Shown here: one piece after another, positions 47,777-59,156 of the stretch
How positions within the stretch are numbered: position 1 is the stretch's first letter
Layout: every line of letters starts with the position of its first letter
NCBI GenBank assembly: GCA_032622095.1
Contig: CP136069.1
Span: 201,856,690 to 201,920,689 of the forward strand
Length of the DNA stretch: 64,000 bases
Direction: 5' to 3'
From: Siphonodentalium dalli
Taxonomy: Eukaryota; Mollusca; Scaphopoda; Gadilida; Siphonodentaliidae
Notes under the pieces: model-generated
Databases searched by the model: none
Told to the model about the DNA's origin: nothing
The model's input: the letters and a program-made list of their open reading frames with translations, nothing else
Program-made: the position numbers and the translations under genes

Positions 47777-47903
47777 CTCTATTGATGCAATAAACAATAT
47801 AGAAGAAGCAATAATTTGATTTAAATGTCACAATTTTGAGCGCAAGATGTCGCAATATTAAGCGCGATATTTTAATATACCACTTCTTTTGACTGGTACT
47901 GTA

Positions 47904-48284
47904 ACAAAAAAGCAGGACCACTTGACCAGGGGTGGATAAATGGTCCTGCTGATTTGCCTATGTTAGAGTGTGGTTCCTGCTGAATTGTTGTTATGTTGGT
48001 GCTGTTAAGACAACGATACATTGTTGTACATGTATATAATTGTATGTTCGAGTGTTTGGCTAATCCTATGATTTGCACACATGCACTAGTATATAATTGA
48101 ATCCATTGTTTTTTGTTTTTTGTTTTTTGTTTTTTTATAATATTGTTATTGAATAACATTTGAACATACGTATACATAGCAAATACAAAGAATGCATTAA
48201 TATGTAGACACACGCCTATCGCTCTGTCTTGCGCTCTCTACAGACATACCAGCTTTCATACGTGACTTACATACAATCCCGACT
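47904..48284. other. Intergenic, minor repeats
   Basis: Contains a variant of the GTGGTCCTGCTGATTT phrase (about 47936), also seen near 40509 and 43564, and a (GTTTTTT)n run at about 48108-48136. No gene. Confidence 0.5.
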
Positions 48285-48680
48285 GAGGCCACGTTCACGA
48301 ACCGGGATACCCTGTCAGGGGAATACGTAGCATTTGACTTACATGTCAAAGATTTGTTAAATATGGAGTATAAACTACGATTATTATTTTCAGTCATTGC
48401 CGTCTATTATATTTTGGACAGTTTCGAAGCCTGGAAATATATATGCGCTCATGGAATTTTAGAGATTTCAGACATACAATATAAAAATATTTTTAAGGGT
48501 CAACTGTGTAATCGGTATTTGTGTTTAGTATCTAAAATCATATGTTATAATGCTAAAATAATATACATTAAGAATTCAAGATATATCATTCATACATGTA
48601 TGTGCAGGAATTGGCTTTAATTTGACGAATCGTGTGGAAATTTGGCGTGCAATTTGTCGAGGTGTGTGAACGTAGCCTTA
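48285..48680. mobile_element. MITE with GAGGCCACGTTCAC-type inverted ends
   Basis: The left end GAGGCCACGTTCACGAACC is the inverse, with a few changes, of the right end GGTGTGTGAACGTAGCCTTA. The interior is AT-rich with no protein. A clean target duplication is not visible, though TCCCG occurs on both sides. Confidence 0.6.
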
Positions 48681-48908
48681 GTCCCGTGGGTGAAGGTCGG
48701 CTGTTATCGGTGGTGAACAAGTATATATAGTTTCTTTAACAGAGTATAAGAACATGTGATGTGGGTATATACATACACAATGGAAGTAATAATTAGTTAT
48801 GTGCTCTGGTCGACATTTCTGTATTCATTCATGGCCAACTAAGGACGGCTATGAATAGTGGGAGTAATATAATAGTAGCAATAATAACATTTATGGTGAT
48901 AGGAGTAA
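48681..48908. other. Probable 3' untranslated region of the adjacent LINE
   Basis: Follows the LINE stop codon on the minus strand. No poly(A) or tail repeat is obvious, so the LINE 3' boundary is not fixed. Confidence 0.35.
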
Positions 48909-51900
48909 TTATTGTGCATTTTCTTTCACGGCAAATTTGATCAAGAACCAGTCTTTTTCGAACTCTTCCAATTTAAATTCACGGCGTGCATTATATTTTT
49001 CACATTTATATCGAAAGCGTAAATCTCCTTGGAATGACGAAATTGTTAATTTTTCTGGTGTGAATTTTGTTCTATAGATATATTGTTTTACTAAGAGCCA
49101 GAATAAATTAGTGGTATAATTGTCATTTACACAGCGGGACCCAATTATCATTATTCGTTTAGTCGCTTGCAATTTGACGTTGTTTCGGTTACCCCATGAA
49201 TGTATGTCTGTCAGAAAAGTTTGAACGTGTTCACATTCCCAAAATATATGTGATATGCTTTCCTTCTTGTCTTTGCAACGCACGCATGTGTCATCTTGTC
49301 GAATTTTGGCTATTTTCAGGAAGCTATTAGTTGATATAATTATAGAGTTAATTCTATACTGAAGCCATTGAAGCTTTGTGTCAGGCGTCGTGGAAAATTG
49401 TAGTTTATTGTATATATTCCAGTCAATTTCTTCTTCGCCTATTTCTATTTGCCATTTTGCATGGGAAGTGGGTACATGGCAATCGTGGTTCAATATGTCA
49501 TAGAAATCGCGTCCTCCGCGAGGATTTCTGAGTAGGGTCACGAAATTATCTGGGATGGGTGGGCATCGGGCTTCGGACAATGCCTTTTGAGATTTTGTTT
49601 GAGTAAAAGATAAGCTGTCGTCGGATACTATTTAAGATAAGGAAGTGTGTACGTATTTTGTAAGTTGAGTATATCGTTTCAGTCGTATGGAAATTGCCGC
49701 TTTCTTGTAACAGATCGTGTACAAAATATATTCCCTCCTTGCGCCATGCAGCAAAATTGATATGGCTTCCATTCATTTTTATACTGGCGTTGTTCCAGAG
49801 AGTGCATGTAGATATGTTTACATTTCTAATATTTTTTTCTAGGAAATTTGCCCATGCTATAAGTACGTCGCGCCAAAAGTGATTTTGAACCTTTTTCGCT
49901 TTACTGTAAAAATATGAATAATGATAGGTGAGGAAAAAAGGGTCTTTAAGAATAGGGAGTTCTGTCAACGGGGTCCATTTAGAGCTTTTGTTCACTAAAC
50001 GCCTGATCCATGTTATTATCATGGAAGTGATGAAGATTTTAATATCTACCATCTTGAGGCCACCTTGTCTTGGCATAACAGTTTTATCTTAACTCGGTCA
50101 CGCTTGCTGCCCCACACAAAGTTAAAAAACAATGATTCTAGTCTATGTACAAATTGTGGTTCTGGGTTGGAGAGCGATATGAATAGGTGAGTAAGTTTGG
50201 GGAGTATGAGAGATTTAATCACCGTTATTCTACCTAGCGGGGTAAGTAATCTGTGCTTCCAAATTTCGATGGAACTTGTTATGTCGTCGAATTCGTTTTC
50301 GTAATTATCTGACATTAAGTTTAAGTTTGTATTAAAGCGGATACCAAGTAGGTCGAAAGAATCTGAAAATTTTATATTGAGGTTTGGGCATATATGGTCA
50401 CTTCGCCCTGTATAACAACTAATCCACGACGCCTGACATTTACTAGGGTTGATCCATAAACCAGAAATTTGTGCGAAAACGACAAGAATGTGATATGCTT
50501 TTCTTACACTTGTTTCGTTGCCGTCCAGGATGAGTGTCGTGTCGTCTGCGTATTGGGTTAATCTGTATTCTTCACCACCGAGGGTTATACCTTTAATATT
50601 TATATTATTCTAACCATGAGTGCTAGCACTTCCGCGCATATTAACAAAATATAGGGTGAAATTGGGTCTCCTTGTCGACAGCCTCGATAAATAATAAAAT
50701 TTTGTGATATATGCCCATTGACGAGAAAGGAAGAATTTATATTTTTATAGAACACTGAGATCCATTTTTTAATCGAGTCACCGAAATTAAACATATCAAG
50801 GCATTTATGTAGAAATTTCCATGACACAGAATCAAATGCCTTTTCAAAGTCAACGAGAAGAAGAAGCCCTGACTTATTTTTTATTTTCGTATTATAAATA
50901 ATGTCATATATTAGCCTTGTATTGTCGCCGATATATCTGCCTTTTAGGAATCCAGTCTGATCAGGATTGATAATGTTTGGTAGTACGGTTTTTAATATTT
51001 CGGCAATACACGATGATGCTAATTTATAGGTACAGTTTAATAAGGTTATTGGTCTCCAGTTCTTTAAACGTTGGCGATCGTTGACTTTCTTTGGAATGAG
51101 TGTAATCAGGCCTTGTTTTTGTGTGATGGACAATTCTCCAGCGTCAAAGGATTCGTTTAGTGATTCACATAGAATTTGACCTAAATCTGACCAAAAGAAT
51201 TTCCAAAATTCATACTGATAACCACCTAGGCCACTAGATTTGCCATTTTTTGATTTCTTCAAAGCTGTTGTAAGTTCATTTAGAGTTATGGGACCTTCAA
51301 TATTTTGCGCAGACATTGGTGAAAGGGTGGGGTTGTCCAAATCAGAAAACACATTTTCGGTGTGATAGCTATTGATTGGTTTTGAAGAGTATAGTGTCTG
51401 GTAAAAAATACGAGTCTCTTCTAAGATATCGTGTTGGTTTGTAAGACTATCCCCATTTAATTTTGTAAGATTGGTCAGGGTTTTTGATATGCAATTCCGT
51501 TTTTCAAGATTGAGAAAATATTTTGTTGGTTTTTCCCCATCTTCGACCCAAATAGCTCTGGACCTAATCATAGCTCCTTTTGATCTTTCTTTCCTTAGTT
51601 GACAGAGTACCCCTTCCGTTTTGTGTAGTGTTTCTATAAGTTCTTCTCTTCTAACATCATCTAAATTACTCTGATCTAGGGCCATCAATGTTTCTGCTTG
51701 GGCTTTTTTAAGTGCGGTTTCTTGAAATTCGCGTTCCCGCTTACGTTTAGAATAATATTTCATTGTTTCTCCTCTATTTTCAAGTAAAAGGGTATCCAAG
51801 AATAGACGTTTACTAATTTTGCAAGTAAAATCGTTGTTGTCAACTTTCTTTTGAACATAGTCGTATCGTTTTTTTATAGTTTCGATAATTGTTTTTACAA

Positions 51901-52690
51901 GTTGAATATATTTTTCGTCATGTAAAAGAGAAGTATTGAACTTCCAGAAACCCTGACCATGTTTTATATTATTAAGAGTAAGTTTGAGAGTAATAATTGA
52001 GTGATCAGTTCTGTAACCCGGCAATATATCGGTGGCGTCTTGTCCGGTTAAATTTACCAGCTCTTTAGACATGAGAAAATAGTCAAGTCTTGCCATTTTT
52101 ATTGGTGAATTTCTTCTCCAAGTGAATCGTGTTTCATTTTCATTATTTAACCTCCATGCGTCTACTAACTCTAGCTTGTCGACAAAGACACTGACTGCTA
52201 GTTTTGCTCGGGGGTTATTACAGTTTACATAATTAAAGGTATCTTTCTGTTGGTTTTGGACTGGGTTCCAGTCGCCACAGATGATAATTTGTGTGTTTCC
52301 CAGTTCGGTTATAATATCTTTGATTTTATTGTAAAATTCAGGATTGTCATCATTTGGACCATAAATATTAGCTAGTGTAAATCGGATTGTCTCGATAGTT
52401 ATGTCGAGTATAAGGTAATTCCCATTTTTGTCTTTTACTCTTTTGTGTATTTCAAAGCTAAAATTATTGTTGAAGAGGATTGCCACTCCGCGAGACTGGG
52501 ATGAATATGGAGCCATTTCCATCTTATATCCCCATTCTGCTGTAATTATTTCCTCTTGCTCTGTTGTAAAGTGGGTATCTTGTAGATAGTATATTGAGGA
52601 CTTCAAATTTCGGAGGTATCGGAATACATCACGGCGTTTTTCGGCTTGATTTAACCCTCGGCAGTTAGAAGACATAATTGTTATAGACAT
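48909..52690 (-). pseudogene. L1/Tx1-like LINE ORF2 (endonuclease-RT), three frameshifts
   Basis: The minus strand encodes an ORF2-type polyprotein of about 1,260 residues in four pieces. The first ATG is at 52688-52690; the open frame extends slightly upstream to 52720. The first piece (to 50600) holds an APE-type endonuclease: SSNCRG, LQDTHF, ANIYGPN, GDWNP, ARLDYFLMS and DHSIITL, in order. Then come RT boxes QKQGLITLIPKK, NWRPITLLN, DQTGFLKGRYIGDNTR, LVDFEKAFDSVSW (A) and YRGCRQGDPISPYI (B). A frameshift near 50594-50600 precedes the QYADDTTLI box (C). A second lies in an A-run at 50082-50085, just before the GGLKMVDI segment. A third lies within 49546-49580. The last piece (48909-49580) has a C-x2-C...H-x4-C knuckle (CVRCKDKKESISHIFWEC), as in L1/Tx1 C-termini. 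The endonuclease has D where many relatives have E (LQETH). No ORF1 is found upstream, so it is dead and probably 5'-truncated. Confidence 0.92.
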
Positions 52691-52720
52691 TTGATCATGA
52701 TATAGGCACGCAGACGACAA

Positions 52721-53611
52721 GATACTCGGCCAGGTTGGGCTATCCAGATAGCATTACAGAAATGATTACATAGGTATTGTATATATGTGAGTAGACCCTT
52801 ACATATAGTTATACCACCGATTTCAGTCGAACAGCGAAAACATATTGCAAAACATACATTCAACATACATGCATACACAAAAACAATAATAAATACAATC
52901 CGGTAGAAGACTACCATGACGACGATCAAAGAGACCGCCCTGTGTGACCGAGAATATTATGGTCAGTTATGCTATTTGGAATAATAATTAGCCAAATTGT
53001 TATTTAATAATGGTTTGTATTTTAAGTGATAATGTCAATCATTTGGAAATGGGGCAAATATATTGTCTACACGAATATCATATATAATCTAAGTCGGTAG
53101 CAGACTAGAGCCACAATGTGTTCATGCACACTCACAATTTCAAGCATTTTCATTTTATTTTATTTTTGGAATTGGTGATTATGAACACCGTGTGTATATT
53201 TAATCTCCAACATTCAGAGCTATTATTGGAATATCGAATGGGAGACTTATAGGCAGGATATTTTGCAACGGGTATAGAGGGCTGTTGTTGAAGTTCAGAC
53301 AAACGTGTTGTCATCCCACACGTAACAATTATAATAGCCTCAACTCCCTTTACGATTTCTCAGTTTAAGAAGGGGAGAGTAATACAAACTTTTCAGTCGT
53401 GTAATATTAGCCTTATTTGAAAAATGTCGCATATTGTATTCAAATGTATGTTTTTTTAAGCAATAACGATGGGTTATATGTGGGGTGCATGGGGCATAGT
53501 AAAAAAATAAATAGCATGTTGAAACCATTGTTGGTATGGGCAACAACCAAGGTAGAATTTCTCTCTTAGTTTACATATCATTGTACATTGTGTATTGAAC
53601 AGTATAATAAA
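52721..53611. other. Intergenic or LINE 5' flank
   Basis: No ORF1-like protein (coiled coil, RRM or zinc knuckle) is seen. Minus-strand frames at 52681-52929 and 53340-53546 have no domain; the latter may be the untranslated tail of the next LINE fragment. Confidence 0.45.
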
Positions 53612-53836
53612 TTATATTAATATAAGGTAATGCTGAATGTGCATTGGATAACCTAGTTCAGTTTGGGTCATGCTTTCAAAGTCTGAGAACTGTGTCTTCA
53701 TAATGTTTATGAACTCGAGACGTGGTGTGCGGTAAGCGCTGCATTCTAAAAGAAAGTGATTTTCATCTTCTATAGCATCATCGGAACAAAATATACACAA
53801 CCTTTGTTCCACTGCCGTCGGCGGTTGTGTGTGGCG
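53612..53836 (-). pseudogene. LINE C-terminal fragment with CCHC knuckle
   Basis: The minus strand reads ...RLCIFCSDDAIEDENHFLLE then CSAY and further residues to a stop at 53612. The C-x2-C-x(8-9)-H-x4-C knuckle preceded by RLC and followed by ECSAY is common at the C-terminus of several invertebrate LINE groups. The frame stays open upstream to about 53845, with no RT nearby. It differs in sequence from the knuckle of the LINE at 48909, so it belongs to another element. Confidence 0.7.
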
Positions 53837-54585
53837 TCCTTTTTTTCAATAGCCAATTTATGATTACTTATTCGCAGTCTATTGAAAACGATTCTATTTT
53901 CTATTGATGTTGTGTGAAGAAGATTACTCTCGAAATATTATATCTTCATATCAACTGAATCCCAAATGTACATACAACAATTGTCCTGATTGCAACGATG
54001 TGTAATAAGTAGTATAGTATTCGTGTAGCGATAACTGACATTGTATAAATAAGAGAGAAGGATAAATAATACATTTTCATCATCTCCACATCGCAGGGAA
54101 CCCAGGAATGTATTATTCGAATGCCTTATTTGATTGCCTTATTCGAATGCCTTATTCGCTGCCATATTCGACCCATTGGATAAACAATTATCAAGGTTAT
54201 CCGCTGGCCTCATCCACATATCCATATTCAACATGTTTGTACTTTATATATCACATCACAAACTGAGCGATGAACAGTCAACGACCAATGGATTCTACTA
54301 TTATTTATAAAAAAACCAGACGTTTATATACCAATGTTTAGATTTAACAAGACAAAACCTAGATAAAATCAAATTATTATTACATGTATAGTTATATTAC
54401 TTTTCAAATGGGACGGCAGGTAGACAACCCTCTCGGTTATGCTGTCCCCGATAGCTCATTGACTGTTATAATATTACACTGTATAGATAATTGAATATGT
54501 TATATGAATGAGTTATGAATAAATAGTCATAGTCATAGAAGATAAGGTTCTATTTCGTACTTGAGTTTGAAAAGTCGGTATGAAC
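53837..54585. other. Intergenic; short ATTCGAATGCCTT repeats
   Basis: Around 54110-54165 the phrase TTATTCGAATGCC recurs three times in decayed form. No gene. Confidence 0.5.
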
Positions 54586-54879
54586 ACAAATATAAACTCA
54601 ACGTCCTCGCGTCACCCAGGAACAAGGACAAATATAAACTAAACGTCCTCGCGTCACCCAGGAACAAGGACAAATATAAACTCAACGTCCTCGCGTCACC
54701 CAGGAACAAGGACAAATATAAACTCAACGTCCTCGCGTCACCCAGGAACAAGGACAAATATAAACTAAACGTCCTCGCGTCACTCAGGAACAAGGACAAA
54801 TATAAACTAAACGTCCTCGCGTCACCCAGGAACAAGGACAACTATAAACCCAACGTCCTCGCGTCCCCCAGGAACAAGG
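54586..54879. repeat. Minisatellite, 42-bp unit, 7 copies
   Basis: The unit is ACAAATATAAACTCAACGTC then CTCGCGTCACCCAGGAACAA and GG. Because 42 is a multiple of three, each strand keeps one frame open throughout: a 14-residue repeat DKYKLNVLASPRNK on plus and LGDARTFSLYLSLF on minus. The plus frame starts at TTG (54561), not ATG, and nothing outside the repeat looks coding. Units differ at only a few sites. Confidence 0.93.
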
Positions 54880-55404
54880 ACAAAGTATCTGTTTAAATGT
54901 ATACATGTATATAGCAATATACATATACTTAAATATATTTACTAAATATACTAACAATTAAAAATAGCCCTGACAAAATATAAATCAGTTTTACTAAACA
55001 AATCGATATAATATACATCTGTGTAATTAAATGTAAATCGTATGTCAACAAGGCATACGGGGACAACAACGTGCTCTCCATTTGATAACCATAAACGTTT
55101 ATCCGTAAACACAATACAATCTTCATTGCGCGCAATCAACAACCACGTGCCAGTTATATAACATGTTGAAATATCGAACTTACTCAGAGGCAGAAAATCG
55201 TATTCCATGTAAATTCGTCCCAATCTGCACAATGTACAATACAATTGGTGCCTGAACTATTGAGTAATCCATGTTTATGGAACTCAGTGATGAAGCACGT
55301 TATGTTGAGGTGGACTCCCTGCTATCCATCTCTTCCTATAATTTACTATCGTTCTGGATACCTCGATCACTCTATTCAATTCGCGCGTTCGCCCTATGCA
55401 AAAA
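54880..55404. other. Intergenic, no gene seen
   Basis: Overlapping short minus-strand frames (54929-55244) have no domain. Nothing else is supported. Confidence 0.5.
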
Positions 55405-55745
55405 CAAGTGTTTAACTGCTACGCACAAAGCTAAACACTTTTTTGTCCAACTTTATAAACACATTATCATGTGTGCATGCTAAACAATGTGTATATAACA
55501 TACACGAGGTGTTTAGGTAAGCTATACACATGCATGTTTTTAGATAAATAAACACCTGGGTGTTTAAGTAATTAAACACGTCACATGTTTAGATAATAAA
55601 CGAAGTGTTTAGGTAGAGTAAACACGGTGTTTACAAAGTAAACACCTCAATATGTTTATTAAATAAGTGGATCCAGGTGTATATGGCTTGTCCCACTTTA
55701 TAAACACAACCAGATGTTTAGTTCCTATACATGTTTATTCATTTG
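55405..55745. repeat. Cluster of TAAACAC / GTGTTTA motifs (left cluster)
   Basis: I count about twelve exact TAAACAC or GTGTTTA heptamers on both orientations within 340 bases, plus several near forms. Some are paired as palindromes, for example TAAACACGGTGTTTA near 55619. A related cluster lies at 58630-58990. They may be subterminal repeats of one large DNA element, with TGTTTAAC at 55409-55416 and its inverse GTTAAACA at 58974-58981. Alternatively they are a decayed satellite. Confidence 0.7.
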
Positions 55746-57450
55746 TAATCATCAGTAAATATGAAGTCACACATAAACTGTAAAACATAATATACATAGA
55801 GCTCATATATATTTCAATTGAATATAATTCAGGTAATATTCGAAGGATATAACATAGTACTGAAATTCAGCATCATAATTTAACATGTTAGAATGTATTT
55901 GTGAGTAAAATGGAGAAATGAACCACCAAATGCCAAAATTTAAACTATAACTCCCATGTAGATTGCAAACAATACATGTGACATAATTTAGTTATTAAAT
56001 TGTTGTTATTACGCCATCAAATAAGTACCTACATTATCAGATTTTCTTGGAAAATTAGAGCGCGTGGGGAATGGGGATTTGATTGTTTTTATTATCTATT
56101 TTGTGTGCACCATTCTGACAGAGACAAAGAAAAGCCCCTCTCTATACACATAAAGTACACATTGTACCATGCACGGACTAGTAATGCACACATTGCGACA
56201 TGCATACCAGTATAGTGTAACAGCTGTAAGAATGTTAAATTCATTAATTTTCAAAAATTCTCAGTTTCAAACTATAAATTTGAAGGGAAAATAATTTTCC
56301 TCTATAACTAATGTATGCTATAGTACTATAACAACACATGTTCACCCTTACATATTCACAACATGATAGATATGTTCTAATTGTTTAAAAATACGTCATT
56401 TAAAGGTGACTTTGAGGTGGGTCGATCGAGTTTGACAGGAAATATTTGCAACAAAAATAAAACACACTACATCATTATGTAGCTTATGGACCCAACTATA
56501 GAGTATGCGCTCAGTGTACCAATTATATTATTATTATGCACATAAGAATGATCATCATAACTTCTTGGTCGGTAATAACGTTTGAATATGGTAGAACACA
56601 ATCACACAATTTCACCAGCCAGAGGAATTCTCCAAAATGGCAGACCGGTGAAAAATATTGTTTTGGCGTCATCGTTGATTAACTCCAAACTTCATTTTGA
56701 TGGTTTCTGCTTGAGCTGATCTCTCTCCTATCGAAGATAGTTTACTCTCCTTGTGTAATTTGTCCTTTTTTGAGAGTGACACCATAATCTTAATATAAAT
56801 GTCATGGATACCTGAAAAATAATAGATTCAGAAGTCAGCTTACTTTTATTATTTACAGTAATATAATTTTGTGGTTGTTAATTAATTCACAATGAACTCA
56901 GAAGACATTTCATTCGCAATTCATGCTTTGTGCCAATAGTTAATCAAATTTATTATTATTTTCCACCGAATAAGGAAATGCTGCGATTGACGCTAAACAG
57001 TACTAAAATTAACCATGGCCTTACAGTATATAAATTAAAAGCTATTTTGTCATTTGTAAAGTCATTTTCGAATACCAGTACTTGTAACAGTACAGTAGGT
57101 GTCGTACATTCATCATACCTTCAACTTGCTGGTCATCTGTTGAGACTGTTGTGTTATCAGATGAGGGTGTGCAGCTTCTGCTTCGTCATATATCAGTACT
57201 TTGGCCTGAGTTCCTTTTTCTGGGCCTCTTATCATGGCCAATCTTCGATTCAGGTGTTGCCAGGCTCATTTTGGAGTGCCACATTTCTTACGATGGGACA
57301 TAATCTGGATTAGTGGGATCATCGAACCTGCCGCCTGTAAGGGAAAATTATATGAAAGGGTTAACAATGGATGCATGAAACCCGATCTTCCATACATGTA
57401 GCTAATTTATCCACTTCTTGACAACTGTAATTCAAATATTAAAACCGATA
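55746..57450. other. Intergenic between the motif clusters; no gene supported
   Basis: AT-rich. A minus-strand stretch 57334-57119 is framed by a good acceptor (TTTTCCCTTACAG) and donor (AAG-GTATGA) and has protein-like pieces such as GRFDDPTNPDYVPS, but all three frames contain stops. At most it is a decayed exon. The plus-strand frame 56930-57313 begins at GTG and has no domain. Confidence 0.45.
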
Positions 57451-57974
57451 TTAAAGGCACTGGCGGCGTTCGTTGCAGAAATATTCATATTTGTTCAAAT
57501 CGCCATCAACAGAAGGAATATTAAAACAAATATAGTTTTGTTCATATGCCAAACATAATCCGCGCGTAAATAGTATATTGTCGTCAAGACGTACGATGAT
57601 GTACGTAAACAAGAGCCTGCTAGTGTTACATAGTTGTGCTTCTGTTTACATAACACAGCGCAATTATATTGGTTAATCACACAAATAATATAAACGCTCT
57701 TTGTTATTTCCATATCAGGAAAACAGTAACAAATAACGCTCTTTATGTTTACCATATCCTGATCTTAACAAAAGCCAGGTAACGTATCGTTTTTTGCTTT
57801 TGTTTACACAGCAAAGGAAACAAAATGACAATGACATACTGTTTATGCCATATTTCTGATTGGTAAAAGAACAAAGTCTGTCCATATTTTACTATTCTTT
57901 TTGTTTATGGCGCTTTTTGACGGAGGTGAATATTTTATCAGCATACCCACCGCCAACGCCGCCCGTATCTTTAA
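57451..57974. mobile_element. TTAA-flanked MITE, family D copy 3
   Basis: The body 57455-57970 starts AGGCACTGGCGGCGTTCG and ends CCAACGCCGCCCGTATCT, with TTAA on both sides (57451-57454, 57971-57974). The interior follows the copies at 35301 and 35792 (ATATTCATATTTGTTC, AACGCTCTTT, GACATACTGTTTATGC, ACAAAGTCTGTC, GGCG(C/G)TTTTTGAC) but is more diverged. There is no coding. Confidence 0.88.
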
Positions 57975-58629
57975 AAAGACAACCTTCATTTTTTTTGTTC
58001 TGCAAAATCTCAATTGGAAATGTTGAACTAATTTGAAAAAGGAAAACAAGTGTTATATTCCAGAGCCCACCCCTCATCAGTAGGACCATGCGATCAATGT
58101 CTTGCGACGAATGCAACATTATTGAGTGTCCCCAGTTCTACGTCACCAAATTCGTTTGAAGAGGCGACATTTGATTCGCTTCTATGTGGTCAGCCGGAAT
58201 GTAAACAATGGCACGAAGAAAGGACGGCCTTAAAATGTTACGCAATGTCGGATTAGTAATAGCTCCCATAAAATGGTACTATTAATGGGCAAATTTATAT
58301 GGGATATCTTTCTCGGCATTGACTCGGTTGAATAGATTCCTGATTAAAAGTAAATATAGTATTTACCTGGTGTGAAATCCAGACCGCAGACTATGTCGTC
58401 ATCTCCAGGAATCCAGGTCTTCAATAGATTATTGTTACAAACACTTCGAATTACATTAATCCGCATTTCCGTCTTTGACGTTTAATGATATGAAACTTTC
58501 TCGTTCGGGTCATATCGATTTACGCAATCGATGACTACACAAGACAGGCATGTTTGATGTTGTTAAAAACAATCAGCAATGCTAACTCTACGGTGTAAAC
58601 AAAGAGACTCGCTTTGGTTTGCCAAATTA
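57975..58629. other. Intergenic, no gene seen
   Basis: Short frames at 58050-58256 (+) and 57843-58119 (-) overlap each other and show no domain. Nothing is supported. Confidence 0.5.
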
Positions 58630-58990
58630 ACACGTGTTGTGTGACGTCAGACATAAACACCAGGTTTAGTCCAACACGTGAAACCTAAACACCACGTTTA
58701 TTCCACACACACAGTCAGTGTTTTAATGTTATAGCGCCTCATGAAAAATTGAAATTATACAAATGTGTTATATATATACTTCACAAAACTCAGTCTGGCC
58801 GACATACTTATATATTAAACTATAAACATGTGATCTGCCCTGATAGTTTCATACACATTGGAAACTAAACAACATATACCTAAACATATTGCAATAAACA
58901 TCTACACACAAAACCTAAACGATATGTTTACTATCTATACGCGGTGTATAGAAAATAAACACCTACACGCAAAGTTAAACATGTCAACCC
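58630..58990. repeat. Cluster of TAAACA / TGTTTA motifs (right cluster)
   Basis: TAAACACCA, CTAAACACCA, CTAAACAAC, AATAAACATC, TATGTTTACTA and AATAAACACCTACACGC occur within 360 bases. This is less dense than the left cluster (55405-55745) but the vocabulary is the same (AAACACCT...ACGC...TTTA). It could be the second subterminal region of a 3.6 kb element. Confidence 0.55.
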
Positions 58991-59125
58991 GACTCTGTTT
59001 TTTCAATGTAACGAAACGAATGCGGAATGTGTGCACAATACACATTTCTGCAGTCCCGAACGACATATCATTATTTTTCGGGATTGTTAATAATCGCGGA
59101 TAAAGTCATCATCATCACCATCATT

Positions 59126-59156
<31 letters not shown>

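Larger units (their letters stand above)
46759..47903. mobile_element. Tc1/mariner-type MITE with TA duplication (host of a nested hAT)
   Basis: The body 46761-47901 starts CAGTTCCAGTCAGAAGAATT then GGTATATT and ends with the inverse, AATATACCACTTCTTTTGAC then TGGTACTG. It is flanked by TA on both sides. CAGT ends with a TA duplication are typical of Tc1/mariner relatives. Subterminal GCGCTTAAT / GCGATATT phrases occur in both arms. Without the nested insertion the element would be about 400 bp. No mariner transposase is present. Confidence 0.82.

Noticed and set aside
54533-54896. Repeat-protein frames of 102 and 111 codons on opposite strands
   Set aside because: Both follow from the 42-bp unit being a multiple of three; the plus frame has no ATG and no flanking coding sequence.
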